Below, piece after piece: positions 8,124 through 15,942 of a stretch of DNA of 64,000 bases. The position numbers were made by a program, and so were the translations under genes. The notes under the pieces are model-generated. The model worked only from the letters and a program-made list of their open reading frames with translations, made no database searches and was not told where the DNA came from. The stretch comes from Geomonas ferrireducens (GTDB taxonomy: Bacteria; Desulfobacterota; Desulfuromonadia; Geobacterales; Geobacteraceae): positions 1,496,161-1,560,160 of the forward strand of contig NZ_SSYA01000001.1 in assembly GCF_004917065.1 (NCBI RefSeq), read 5' to 3'. How positions within the stretch are numbered: the first letter of the stretch is position 1; each line of letters begins with the position of its first letter.

Positions 8124-8435
8124 ATGGCCGAGGTGAAAAGGATCCAGATTCAGGAGGCGCGCAGGAAGGTGCAGGACGGAGAGGCCCTCTTCGTCTGCGC
8201 CTACGACAGCGAGGAGATGTGCGGCGGGATTCGCCTTGAGAAGGCGCTGACCATGGGAGAGTTCAACGCGAGGCTCCCGGAGATCCCGAAGGAGAAGGAG
8301 ATCATCTTCTACTGCAATTGACCGCAGGAACACACGTCTGCCGGTCGGGCAGCGGAGTTCCAGGAGATGGGGTTCACCAAGGTGTCGGCGCTGAAGGGTG
8401 GCGTGAACGCCTGGAAGGAGGCGGGGTTCCGGTAA
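8124..8435 (+). CDS. Rhodanese-like selenoprotein (Sec66 encoded by in-frame TGA)
   Basis: 103 residues if the TGA at 8319-8321 is read as selenocysteine. Before it the frame ends ...EKEIIFYCN; after it the same frame continues PQEHTSAGRAAEFQEMGF and ALKGGVNAWKEAGFR to a TAA at 8433. The two halves make one complete rhodanese domain, with Sec at the place where Cys homologues have the second Cys of a YCxCP motif, the usual catalytic position. A small hairpin 16-31 bases after the TGA has a GGTCG loop, as expected of a bacterial SECIS. AAGGAGG precedes the ATG. Sec-containing rhodanese-related proteins are known from Geobacter-type genomes. An automatic annotation would stop at residue 65 and call a fragment. 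No sel genes lie in the window. Confidence 0.85.
8322..8355 (+). promoter_or_regulatory. SECIS-like element for Sec insertion
   Basis: Immediately 3' of the TGA at 8319. The apical stem CTGCC (8338-8342) pairs with GGCAG (8348-8352) and closes a GGTCG loop. The first loop G is 22 bases after the TGA, within the spacing known for SelB-dependent SECIS elements, and the GGUC loop recalls that of E. coli fdhF. An outer pairing CCGC/GCGG is possible. The element is also coding. Confidence 0.72.
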
Positions 8436-8451
8436 GAAACGCTTCAAATGC

Positions 8452-8487
8452 AAAAGGGCCCTCCGCTGCCGGAGGGCCCTTTTTTTA
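8452..8487. terminator. Bidirectional terminator
   Basis: GGGCCCTCCG/CGGAGGGCCC stem with a CTGC loop, flanked by AAAA on the left and seven T on the right, so it can serve both the selenoprotein gene and the minus-strand glycosyltransferase operon. Confidence 0.88.
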
Positions 8488-10110
8488 TTCGTCGCTTTCT
8501 GCGGCTTTCCGCACCGCACCGGCTTCTTTCAGATAACGGTCGATCCCTGTACGGTTCCAAAGTACCACCTGCTTGCTCCTGAAAGGCTGCCGGAAGAAGT
8601 ACTCCACCGGTTCGATACGCCGCTTGTCCGGCTCGTACGTGATAAGGGCCACTTTGTCGTGGGTCGCCACGTATGCTCCGACCTCATCCGCACCCTTCAG
8701 CTCCACCAGGGGGTGCTCCAACCGCCCCATGAAATGAAACTGACCGTGGTACTTGTCGACGTGCAGCACCTCGTACCCCTCGGCCTGCTTCTCCCTGATC
8801 GCCTGAGCGATGGGGTGCAGGTCGTAGCGCAGGAACATGGTCTGCCCGCCGATGAGCACGAGCGCGCAGCAGGCAAGCGAGGCGACGGCCACCCGGGTGA
8901 CCAGGGCTGGCATGGTGCGGGGGCGCAGGCCGAAAAGGAGAGCGCCGAGGAGGAAGAGGCCGCCGGCGGCCCACCTCACCTCGGTGAGGTCGAAGTGTCT
9001 GAGCATGCGTCCGTGATTGATGAACGAGGCGGTGAGAAGGCCAGCCCCCAGGATCAGGTAGAGAATCGCTATGGGGAGCCTCCAGCGCGCGACGTCCCCC
9101 TGCTCTTGGGCGATGCTCTTCGCCATGAGGAGGCTGAAGGCAGGGAGCACCGGGATCAGGTAGTGGACCTGCTTTCCGGAGAGCAGCGAGAAGACGACGA
9201 GGCTCACGCCGCACCAGATCATGACCATGCGGGACCCCGGATCTGCGGTGAGCCTTTTCCAGGCGCGCCACGCGGGGGGGAACAGGGCCCACGGCAGGAG
9301 CAGGGTCGGAATCCAGGGGAGGTACCACCAGATCGGGCGCCTGTGGGCAAAGGAGTTGGCCATCCGGTTCACCGTCTGCCCCCAGAGGATGGCGCGGCGG
9401 TAGGTTTCGCCGCCGGTCAGCGCCGCGGGGACGAGCCAGAAGGAAAGAACCGCGATGCCGATCAAAAGGGAGAGCCCAATGGAGGCGTACCACCTGCCGG
9501 CGGGGCGCTCGCCGGGGGCCCAGAAGGGGGCGAAGAGGGCGACCGGCAGGACGTAGACCAAAACGACGGGACCCTTAGTGAGGATGCCGAAGCCGATGGC
9601 GACCCCGAGCTGCATGAACCAGAGGAGGCGCTGCTCCTTCACCGCCGAGATCACCGCGTCCACCGCGAGCAGCACCCACAGGGTGAGCACGACATCGAAC
9701 ATGATCACCGCGGACCACAGGAGGTAGGAGAGCATGGAGGCGAGGACGAGCGCGGCGTAGCGGGCGACCTGTTCATCCTGCCAGAGCCTCTTGGCGATCC
9801 GGTGCACGAGGGCCACGTTCATCATGCTGAAGATGAGGGGGATGAAACGGAGGGTCCCTTCGTTCACGCCGAAAATGAGCCAGTCGAGGTTGAAAAGCCA
9901 GAAAAGCAGCGGGGGCTTGTGGGAGTAGGGGAGTCCGTTTTGCAGCGGGACGATGTACGACCCCTTGTTCCACATCTCCCACCCTACCGAAAGGTAACGG
10001 GTCTCATCGATCGGGAAGTATGGGAGCAGAAAGGAAAATGCGATGGCCGGGAAAGCAAGGATCGCGAAGGGAAGCCAGCGTTGGCTACTCCATGGGTGAC
10101 GCTGCGGCAT
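8485..10110 (-). CDS. ArnT-like glycosyltransferase (GT39/GT83 family)
   Basis: 541-residue polytopic inner-membrane protein with about a dozen hydrophobic helices. The first periplasmic loop carries FPIDETRYLSVGWEMWNKG followed by PYSHKPPLLFW, the signature of the ArnT/PMT family, whose Asp/Glu pair is catalytic and which uses polyprenyl-phosphate sugars. ArnT proteins move 4-amino-arabinose to lipid A, but many family members use other sugars. It overlaps the LAB_N gene by 26 bases and is the last gene of a three-gene minus-strand operon with an ArnC-like transferase. The donor sugar and acceptor are inferred only in outline: no arnA, arnB or arnD is present. Confidence 0.85.
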   Translation of the reverse strand: MPQRHPWSSQRWLPFAILAFPAIAFSFLLPYFPIDETRYLSVGWEMWNKGSYIVPLQNGLPYSHKPPLLFWLFNLDWLIFGVNEGTLRFIPLIFSMMNVALVHRIAKRLWQDEQVARYAALVLASMLSYLLWSAVIMFDVVLTLWVLLAVDAVISAVKEQRLLWFMQLGVAIGFGILTKGPVVLVYVLPVALFAPFWAPGERPAGRWYASIGLSLLIGIAVLSFWLVPAALTGGETYRRAILWGQTVNRMANSFAHRRPIWWYLPWIPTLLLPWALFPPAWRAWKRLTADPGSRMVMIWCGVSLVVFSLLSGKQVHYLIPVLPAFSLLMAKSIAQEQGDVARWRLPIAILYLILGAGLLTASFINHGRMLRHFDLTEVRWAAGGLFLLGALLFGLRPRTMPALVTRVAVASLACCALVLIGGQTMFLRYDLHPIAQAIREKQAEGYEVLHVDKYHGQFHFMGRLEHPLVELKGADEVGAYVATHDKVALITYEPDKRRIEPVEYFFRQPFRSKQVVLWNRTGIDRYLKEAGAVRKAAESDE

Positions 10111-10375
10111 CTTTCTTTTCCTTGTGGATGAAGAAGAGGTTTCTGACGTAGACCGTAGTGCCGAACGCCTGTCCCAGTATGAACACAGGGTCCTTGCGGT
10201 AAAGCGAATAGACCAGGAGGATCAGGGAGCCGAAGATGCTGAAGTACCAGAAGGACTCCGGGATGACGCTCCTTCTCTTCCGTTCGGTGGCGATCCACTG
10301 CACGACGAAGCGCATGGTGAAGAAAAACTGCCCGGCAAGACCGATCCCTACCCAGGTTCTCTCGGAAAGAGTCAT
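10085..10375 (-). CDS. Lipid-A-disaccharide-synthase N-terminal-like (LAB_N) membrane protein
   Basis: 96 residues with three hydrophobic segments and the pattern GLAGQFFFTMRFVVQWIATER, then PESFWYFSIFGSLILLVYSLYRKDPVFILGQ. This is the LAB_N domain, a small PQ-loop-like unit found fused to some LpxB proteins or alone beside ArnC/ArnT-type genes. It may act in moving or presenting the lipid-linked sugar; that is a family-level guess. ATGA overlap with the upstream GT2 gene and 26-base overlap with the downstream ArnT-like gene show tight translational coupling. Confidence 0.85.
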   Translation of the reverse strand: MTLSERTWVGIGLAGQFFFTMRFVVQWIATERKRRSVIPESFWYFSIFGSLILLVYSLYRKDPVFILGQAFGTTVYVRNLFFIHKEKKDAAASPME

Positions 10376-11088
10376 CAGTCGAGCCTCGTGATCTTTACGT
10401 TTTTAGCACGCATGCGCAGCCAGCAGACGCCGAAGATGTCGATGATGCCGACCCACAACCGGTTCAGCGTGCCGTACTTGGAGACGCCGGCGGTGCGCGG
10501 ACGGTGGTTCACCTCGACGGAGATGACATCTCCCCCCTTCATCCTTATGAGGGCCGGGAGGAAACGGTGCATGTGGTCGAAGAAGGGGAGCTCGAGAAAG
10601 GCCGCGCGGTAAAAGACCTTTAGGCCGCAACCGGTATCCGGGGTTTCGTCCCGCAAAAAGAAGCGCCGGTAGGCGTTGGCGATTCTGGAGCTTATGATGC
10701 GCCAGGCGGAGTCGTCCCTTTTCTTGCGGTAGCCCGCGACCATCTTGAGGTTGGGGTTGGTACTGTTCCTGATCGCCTCGATCATTTTCGGGAGGTCGGC
10801 GGGGTTGTTCTGGCCGTCACCATCCAGGGTCCCGATAAGGGTGCCGTTGGCCTGCTTGATGCCGGTCGCAACGGCGGCGCTCTGGCCGTAGGCGCGGTCG
10901 TGCTGCACCACTTTCAGGGAAGGAACGGACTTCTTCAAGGCGAGCAGCCGTGCGTGGGTGTCGTCGGTACTGCCATCGTCGACCACCACGATCTCACAGT
11001 CGAGGCCGGTTGCCACGATTTCCTGGACGAGGGAAGCTATGTTCTCTGCCTCATTGTGGGCAGGTATCACTACTGAGATAGTCATCAT
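10375..11088 (-). CDS. ArnC/DPM1-like family 2 glycosyltransferase
   Basis: 237 residues from the ATG at 11088, where the GT-A fold begins (MTISVVIPAHNEAENI); codons further upstream are not typical. Motifs: EIVVVDDGSTDDTH (nucleotide binding), GTLDGDGQNNPADLPKM with the DGD metal site, and TPDTGCGLKVFYRAAFLELPFFDHMHRFLPAL, characteristic of polyprenyl-phosphate sugar transferases. It lacks the C-terminal membrane pair of ArnC, so it is closer to soluble DPM1-type enzymes. It probably makes the polyprenyl-phosphate sugar used by the ArnT-like enzyme two genes on. The ribosome site is weak. Confidence 0.87.
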   Translation of the reverse strand: MMTISVVIPAHNEAENIASLVQEIVATGLDCEIVVVDDGSTDDTHARLLALKKSVPSLKVVQHDRAYGQSAAVATGIKQANGTLIGTLDGDGQNNPADLPKMIEAIRNSTNPNLKMVAGYRKKRDDSAWRIISSRIANAYRRFFLRDETPDTGCGLKVFYRAAFLELPFFDHMHRFLPALIRMKGGDVISVEVNHRPRTAGVSKYGTLNRLWVGIIDIFGVCWLRMRAKNVKITRLD

Positions 11089-11242
11089 GGGTCTTTGTTT
11101 TAAGGTGTAATCTCTGTTGTTTTGCCAACTGCGAAGCATAGCACAGGAGGGTGCCCTCATCATAGTTTTTTCTGAATGCGGCTTGGATCTTTCCACGAGC
11201 TATGAGGGGTGCGGGGACCCTGAGAGATCGGAAAAGTTTTTT

Positions 11243-11271
11243 TGGTATACGCGGTTACGTATACATATCTT
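11243..11271 (+). promoter_or_regulatory. Promoter with overlapping palindromic operator for the citrate lyase operon
   Basis: TTGGTA (11243-11248), 17 bases, TATCTT (11266-11271). Inside it lies an inverted repeat TATACG (11246-11251), 6 bases, CGTATA (11258-11263), each arm part of a GTATAC palindrome. Palindromic TATAC-type sites are common for GntR-family regulators, but the protein is unknown. Predicted transcript start lies only about 10 bases before the first citC codon. Confidence 0.5.
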
Positions 11272-11289
11272 TAGTGTTAGTCTTTGCGG

Positions 11290-12291
11290 ATGGTTACTTC
11301 ACTTCTCTCCACGGATGATCTCGGGCAGGCCCGGGCGCTGGTAGAAGCAAGCGGCCTTCGCTTCGAAGCCCCCTACGACGACCTGGTCGGCGTCTTCGAG
11401 GCGGGGCGCCTCGTCGCGGTCGGGGCGCGGCAGGGGCGCGTCCTCAAGATGCTCGCGGTGACCCCCTCGCACCAGGGGGGGACGCTCCTCGACGAGGTAG
11501 TAACCGAACTGGTCGGCCGCGGTTATCAGGACGGCGTCGATTCCTTTTTCGTCTTCACCTCACCAGCCCTCGTACCAGGTTTCGAGGCGCTCAACTTCAA
11601 CCTCCTGGTCGCCTCCGGCACGACCGCCCTGCTTGAATACGGCGACGGCCTGAGGCGCTATCTCTCCAGATACACAAAGCAGATCCGCCCCGGCAACAAC
11701 GGAGCCATCGTTGCCAACTGCAACCCTTTCACGCTCGGACACCGTTACCTGATCGAGCAGACGGCCGCGGCCGTGGACCAGCTCTTTCTCTTCGTGGTGC
11801 GCGAGGAGCGCTCTCTGTTCCCCTTTGGCGCCCGCCTGCGCATGGTGCAGGAGGGGACCGCGGACCTTGAAAACGTCGTCGTCCTCGATACCTCCTGGTA
11901 CGCCGTTTCCAGCATCACCTTCCCCACCTATTTCCTCAAGGGGGGCGACCCCGGCGGAGCGATCCAGATGGAGCTCGACCTTTTGCTCTTCGCCCGGCGC
12001 ATCGCGCCGCATTTCCACGTGAAGACCCGCTTCGTCGGGAGCGAGCCGTGGTGCGGCACCACCGCGGCCTACAACGAAGCGATGCACCGCATCCTCCCTC
12101 CGCTTGGCGTCGAGGTGAAGGAGATCGAGAGAAAAAGCGCCATGGATCGTCCCATTTCTGCCTCGCGGGTGCGGGATATGCTCCTGAACGGCGAGCTGGA
12201 GGGGATCGCGGAACTGGTGCCGGTAAGCACCCTGGATTTTCTGCTCTCCAGTGAGGGGATCAAGATCTGGGTAAAGGGGGGAAGCAAATGA
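11290..12291 (+). CDS. citC: [Citrate (pro-3S)-lyase] ligase
   Basis: 333 residues. Activates citrate lyase by acetylating the thiol of the prosthetic group on CitD with acetate and ATP. An N-terminal GNAT-like half (VLKMLAVTPSHQGGTLLDEVV) is followed by a nucleotidyltransferase-like half with GAIVANCNPFTLGHRYLIEQ (HxGH-type site), the typical CitC layout. I use the ATG at 11290; an in-frame TTG six bases earlier is possible. No clear Shine-Dalgarno is seen, fitting a very short leader behind the promoter at 11243-11271. The stop overlaps the citD start (ATGA). Confidence 0.93.
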   Translation: MVTSLLSTDDLGQARALVEASGLRFEAPYDDLVGVFEAGRLVAVGARQGRVLKMLAVTPSHQGGTLLDEVVTELVGRGYQDGVDSFFVFTSPALVPGFEALNFNLLVASGTTALLEYGDGLRRYLSRYTKQIRPGNNGAIVANCNPFTLGHRYLIEQTAAAVDQLFLFVVREERSLFPFGARLRMVQEGTADLENVVVLDTSWYAVSSITFPTYFLKGGDPGGAIQMELDLLLFARRIAPHFHVKTRFVGSEPWCGTTAAYNEAMHRILPPLGVEVKEIERKSAMDRPISASRVRDMLLNGELEGIAELVPVSTLDFLLSSEGIKIWVKGGSK

Positions 12292-12551
12292 AGATCGTGA
12301 AGAAGGCGCAGTCGGGGACGATGCAGTCCAGCGACCTGATGGTTTTCCTGGAGCCCGCGGAGACGCTTTCCGTGACCATCGAGTCGACGGTGGTGAAACA
12401 GTTCGGCGCGCTGATACGGGCCAAGGTGGATGAGGTGCTCGAAAAGCACGGCATCGAGTCGGGCGAGGTGCGCATCACCGACCGCGGCGCCCTCGATTAT
12501 GCCATAGAGGCGCGCCTTGAGACGGCCATCATGCGCGCCACGGAGGGATAG
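12288..12551 (+). CDS. citD: Citrate lyase acyl carrier protein (gamma subunit)
   Basis: 87 residues. Carries the 2'-(5''-triphosphoribosyl)-3'-dephospho-CoA group that holds the acetyl and citryl thioester during cleavage. The N-terminal motif AQSGTMQSSD contains the serine (Ser14 by analogy with Klebsiella CitD) that receives the prosthetic group. Length is usual for the family. Overlaps citC by four bases; its stop codon is directly followed by the ATG of the PPC-domain gene. Confidence 0.93.
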   Translation: MKIVKKAQSGTMQSSDLMVFLEPAETLSVTIESTVVKQFGALIRAKVDEVLEKHGIESGEVRITDRGALDYAIEARLETAIMRATEG

Positions 12552-13028
12552 ATGGAAGGTCTCTGGTACAAGGAGTGCACCAACGGCAGACGCTTCATCA
12601 TCAAGATCACGCCGGGAGAGCGCCTCACCACGAGGCTTTTGCAGTTCGCCCACCTGACCGACGTGCGCTACGCCATGATCGTCTCTGCGCTAGGCAGCGT
12701 GAAGAACGTTAAGCTCAGGGGGATCAAGACCGGCGCGAAGCTCCCCATCACCACGCCGCGCATCACGATCCACGAGATCGAGGGGCCTTGCGAGCTTCTG
12801 GGCCTGCAGGGGAACATCGTCCCGGGCGAGGACGAGCTCCTCGACTGCCACTTCCACATCATGATGTCCAAATCCTCCGGCGAGGTGGTCGGCGGGCACT
12901 TATACGACGCCGAGGTCTTCGCCACCTGCGAGATCGTCTTAACCGAGCTCGACGTCTCCGGCGTCGAACGCCACGTGTCCAAGGTCGGCGGCATCCCGAC
13001 CATCTACATCGACGAGGAGTCCTCCTGA
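12552..13028 (+). CDS. PPC/DUF296-domain protein inside the citrate lyase operon
   Basis: 158 residues with the plants-and-prokaryotes-conserved (PPC, DUF296) fold: beta strands such as YAMIVSALGSVKNVKLRG, and the three-histidine cluster H100, H102 and H116 (DCHFHI and GGHL), which in solved members binds a metal at a trimer interface. In bacteria the domain is often called DNA-binding from its plant AT-hook relatives, but no AT hook is seen here. It lies exactly between citD and citE with no spacing on one side and an ATGA overlap on the other, so it is translated with the lyase. This is not part of the classical citCDEFXG set. Role unknown; regulator, assembly factor or metal-linked sensor are guesses. 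Confidence 0.85.
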   Translation: MEGLWYKECTNGRRFIIKITPGERLTTRLLQFAHLTDVRYAMIVSALGSVKNVKLRGIKTGAKLPITTPRITIHEIEGPCELLGLQGNIVPGEDELLDCHFHIMMSKSSGEVVGGHLYDAEVFATCEIVLTELDVSGVERHVSKVGGIPTIYIDEESS

Positions 13029-13948
13029 TGGCCCACTTCAAGCTGCGACGCTCCCTCCTCTACGTCCCGGGCAACATGCCCTCCATGCTGCAGAACATCC
13101 CCATCTTCAACTGTGACTCGGTGATCATCGACCTGGAGGATGCGGTGCCGCTCGCCGAAAAGGACGCGGCGCGCCACCTGGTGAAGCGGTTCCTTTTGAA
13201 CTACACCGACCGCAACAAGGAGCTGTTGGTCCGCATCAACCCGCTCGACTCAAAGTGGGGGTACGAGGACCTCAAGGTGGTGCTCCCGGCCATGCCGGAC
13301 GGCATCAGGCTCCCCAAAGCGGATACCCCGGAGATCGTGGAGCGCCTCGACACCCTTTTGACCGAGTTCGAGGAGGAGCTCGAGGTGGAGATCGGCCGCT
13401 TCGGCATCCTTCCATCGCTGGAGAGCGCCCTCGGCGTCATCAACGCGGTCGGCATCGCCAACAGCTCGGAGCGCATCTTCGCGCTCGCCTTCGGCGCCGA
13501 GGATTACACGGCGAGCATGGAGATCGAAAGAAGCCGCGGCGGCGAGGAGCTCTTCAACGCGCGGACCCGCGTGCTTTGGGCCGCGAAGGCGAAGGGGATC
13601 CAGGCGGTGGACACCATCTTCGCCGACGTCTCGGACATGGAAGGGCTCCGCGCCGAAACCGAGCTCGCCAAAAGGCTCGGCTACACAGGGAAGTGCCTCG
13701 TTAACCCGCGCCAGATCGAGGTGGTGCACGACGTCTTCGCGCCGAAAGAGCACGAGGTGGAGTACGCGCTCCAGGTGATCGAGGCGATCAAGCGGGCCAG
13801 GCAGCTGGGGACCGGCGTCATCGCCCTCGGGGGGAAGATGGTCGACGCCCCGGTGGTGAAGCGGGCCGCCCGCGTCCTGCGCACCGCCTACGCCCACGGC
13901 ATGGTGGACACCCTGATCGACGAGGAGGAGATTCATGGCGCTCAATAG
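13028..13948 (+). CDS. citE: Citrate lyase beta subunit (citryl-ACP lyase)
   Basis: 306 residues of the HpcH/HpaI TIM-barrel family: RRSLLYVPGNMPSML at the start, DSVIIDLEDAVPLAEKD with the metal-binding Glu/Asp, LVRINPLDSKWGYEDL, and FGAEDYTASM. Cleaves citryl-ACP to oxaloacetate and acetyl-ACP. Start ATG overlaps the PPC-gene stop; the end overlaps citF by 14 bases. Confidence 0.94.
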   Translation: MAHFKLRRSLLYVPGNMPSMLQNIPIFNCDSVIIDLEDAVPLAEKDAARHLVKRFLLNYTDRNKELLVRINPLDSKWGYEDLKVVLPAMPDGIRLPKADTPEIVERLDTLLTEFEEELEVEIGRFGILPSLESALGVINAVGIANSSERIFALAFGAEDYTASMEIERSRGGEELFNARTRVLWAAKAKGIQAVDTIFADVSDMEGLRAETELAKRLGYTGKCLVNPRQIEVVHDVFAPKEHEVEYALQVIEAIKRARQLGTGVIALGGKMVDAPVVKRAARVLRTAYAHGMVDTLIDEEEIHGAQ

Positions 13949-15473
13949 CCTGGGACGTGAGATCCCGGAATTTTACGCGGGGAAAAGGCTCGTCCCCTAC
14001 GGCGACGCCTGGTCGCTTAGGCCGGAAGGGGCCGTCGCCGCCCGTCCGGTGAAGCGCGTGAACCCGGGAGAGGGGAAGCGGCTCTCCTCGCTCCGGGAGG
14101 CGCTGGAGGCGAGCGGCCTTGCCGACGGGATGACCATCGCCACGCACCATAGCCTCAGAAACGGCGATTTTCTTTTGAACCGGATCGTTGCCGAGATCGC
14201 GGCCATGGGGCTCAAGGGGATCTGGATCGCCTCCTCCTCGGTGCACCCGGTGCACGCCGAGATCATCCCGCACATTAAAAGCGGCGTGATCGCCGGGTTC
14301 CAGTGCGGCGTTAACGGCCTGATCGGCGAGCTGGCGAGCCGCGGCGAACTCTCCTGTCCCATCGTGGTCAGGACCCACGGCGGCCGGGCTCGCTCCATCA
14401 TCGAGGGGAGCGTGAAGATCGATGTCGCCTTCATCGCGGCCCCCTGCTGCGACGAGTACGGCAACATGAACGGCTACTACGGGCCGTCGGCCTGCGGCAG
14501 CCTGGGGTACGCGCAGATCGACGCGAGCTACGCCTCCTGCGTCGTCGCGGTCACCGACAACCTGGTCCCCTTCCCGGCTATTCCGGTCGGCATCCCGCAG
14601 ACCCTCGTCGACTACGTCGTGGTGGTCGACCGCCTGGGAGACCCCGCGAAGATCGTCTCCACCACCACGCGGGTTACCACCGACCCGGTCGGGCTGCAGA
14701 TCGCGAGCTACGCCTCGCAGGTGATCGAGGCGTCGGGGCTTTTGCAGGACGGCTTCTCCTTCCAGACCGGCTCGGGGGGGATCTCGCTCGCCGTCGCGGA
14801 GAAGGTGCGTAACGCCATGCGCAAGGGTTCCATCAAGGGGAGCTTCGGCTGCGGCGGCATCACCGGCTACTTCGTCGAGATGCTTGAAGAGGGGCTCTTC
14901 TCGGCGCTCATGGACGTGCAGTGCTTCGACCAGGAGGCGGTGCGCTCCATCGGCGTGAACCGCGCGCACCAAGAGATCAGCGCCGACATGTACGCGAACC
15001 CCTTCAACGCCGGGAGCGTGGTGAACCGGCTCGATTGCGTCATCCTGGGCGCGACCGAGGTTGACACCGCCTTCAACGTCAACGTGAACACCGAATCGAA
15101 CGGCTACCTTCTGCACAACACCGGTGGGCACTCCGACACCGCGGCCGGGGCCAAGCTCTCCATCATCGTCGCCCCCTCGATCCGCGGCCGGCTCCCCATC
15201 GTGCGCGACCGGGTCACCACCATCACCACCCCGGGTGACACCATCGGGGTCGTCGTCACCGAGCGCGGCATCGCGGTGAACGACAGGCACGCGGAGCTCA
15301 AGGAGGAGCTGGTCAGAAGGAAGCTCCCGGTGAAGGAGATCGCCGACCTGCAGCGCGAGATCTGCCGCGTCACCGGCACGCCCCGTCCCCTCGAGTTCGA
15401 GGACGAGGTGGTGGCGGTCATCGAGTACCGCGACGGGAGCATCATCGATGTCGTCAGACGCGTTAAGGAATAG
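13935..15473 (+). CDS. citF: Citrate lyase alpha subunit (citrate:acetyl-ACP transferase)
   Basis: 512 residues, family length. Transfers citrate onto acetyl-ACP, releasing acetate. Recognisable features are PYGDAWSLRPEG at the N-terminus, GVNGLIGELASRGEL, GFSFQTGSGGISLAVA, FGCGGITGYFVEML and NTGGHSDTAAGAKL, all of the CoA-transferase-like CitF fold. It overlaps citE upstream and citX downstream, so the genes are read as one unit. Confidence 0.95.
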   Translation: MALNSLGREIPEFYAGKRLVPYGDAWSLRPEGAVAARPVKRVNPGEGKRLSSLREALEASGLADGMTIATHHSLRNGDFLLNRIVAEIAAMGLKGIWIASSSVHPVHAEIIPHIKSGVIAGFQCGVNGLIGELASRGELSCPIVVRTHGGRARSIIEGSVKIDVAFIAAPCCDEYGNMNGYYGPSACGSLGYAQIDASYASCVVAVTDNLVPFPAIPVGIPQTLVDYVVVVDRLGDPAKIVSTTTRVTTDPVGLQIASYASQVIEASGLLQDGFSFQTGSGGISLAVAEKVRNAMRKGSIKGSFGCGGITGYFVEMLEEGLFSALMDVQCFDQEAVRSIGVNRAHQEISADMYANPFNAGSVVNRLDCVILGATEVDTAFNVNVNTESNGYLLHNTGGHSDTAAGAKLSIIVAPSIRGRLPIVRDRVTTITTPGDTIGVVVTERGIAVNDRHAELKEELVRRKLPVKEIADLQREICRVTGTPRPLEFEDEVVAVIEYRDGSIIDVVRRVKE

Positions 15474-15942
15474 CCTCCTCGCGGCGCGGGACCGCAGGCA
15501 GGAACTTTTGGACACCCTGTTCCCGACCCCGTTTCCCGCGACGGTGATGCTGTCCTTGAATCTCCCAGGGGCGGAGAAAACCGGTGCGCGGGCCGAGCGG
15601 CTCTTCGCATGGGGGGAACAGGCGCTCCTTGCCGCGATGAACGGTAGCGCCGCCGCGCGCGGGTGTGACGCCCTCGGCCCCTTCGCGCTGTACCGCACGC
15701 GGCTTCTCGCCACCCAGGTGAAGCGCCTGGGAATCGCCCTCGAGGGGATGCACCCGGCGGGCAGGCTCCTCGACCTCGACGTCTACGATCACGCCGGCAA
15801 CCAGATGGCGCGCGCCGACCTCGATGTCGCCCCCAGAAGCTGCCTCATCTGCCGCGAACCGGCGCTTGCCTGCATCCGCGCCGGGCGACACTCAAGCGAC
15901 GAACTCGCGCGCGCGGCCCGGGACCTCATCGATGCGCTCTGA
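15448..15942 (+). CDS. citX: Holo-citrate lyase synthase (phosphoribosyl-dephospho-CoA transferase)
   Basis: 164 residues. Attaches the triphosphoribosyl-dephospho-CoA precursor to the CitD serine. The C-terminal signature HPAGRLLDLDVYD, then SCLICREPALACIRAGRHS, is diagnostic. ATG 15448 lies inside citF (26-base overlap); the end overlaps citG by 11 bases. CitX and CitG are separate genes here, not fused as in some enterobacteria. Confidence 0.92.
   Translation: MSSDALRNSLLAARDRRQELLDTLFPTPFPATVMLSLNLPGAEKTGARAERLFAWGEQALLAAMNGSAAARGCDALGPFALYRTRLLATQVKRLGIALEGMHPAGRLLDLDVYDHAGNQMARADLDVAPRSCLICREPALACIRAGRHSSDELARAARDLIDAL

Noticed and set aside
8319-8321. Stop codon suggesting a truncated or broken rhodanese gene
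   Set aside because: The frame continues intact to a normal rhodanese end with no other stop or indel, and a SECIS-like hairpin is present, so a Sec codon explains it better.
8659-10131. 490-residue plus-strand frame opposite the ArnT-like gene
   Set aside because: Low-complexity Glu/Asp/Gly/His composition and no hydrophobic pattern; the minus strand encodes a classic polytopic transferase.
13818-15713. Long minus-strand frame opposite citF/citX
   Set aside because: His/Asp/Arg-rich composition typical of antisense GC-rich DNA; the plus strand encodes well-known proteins.
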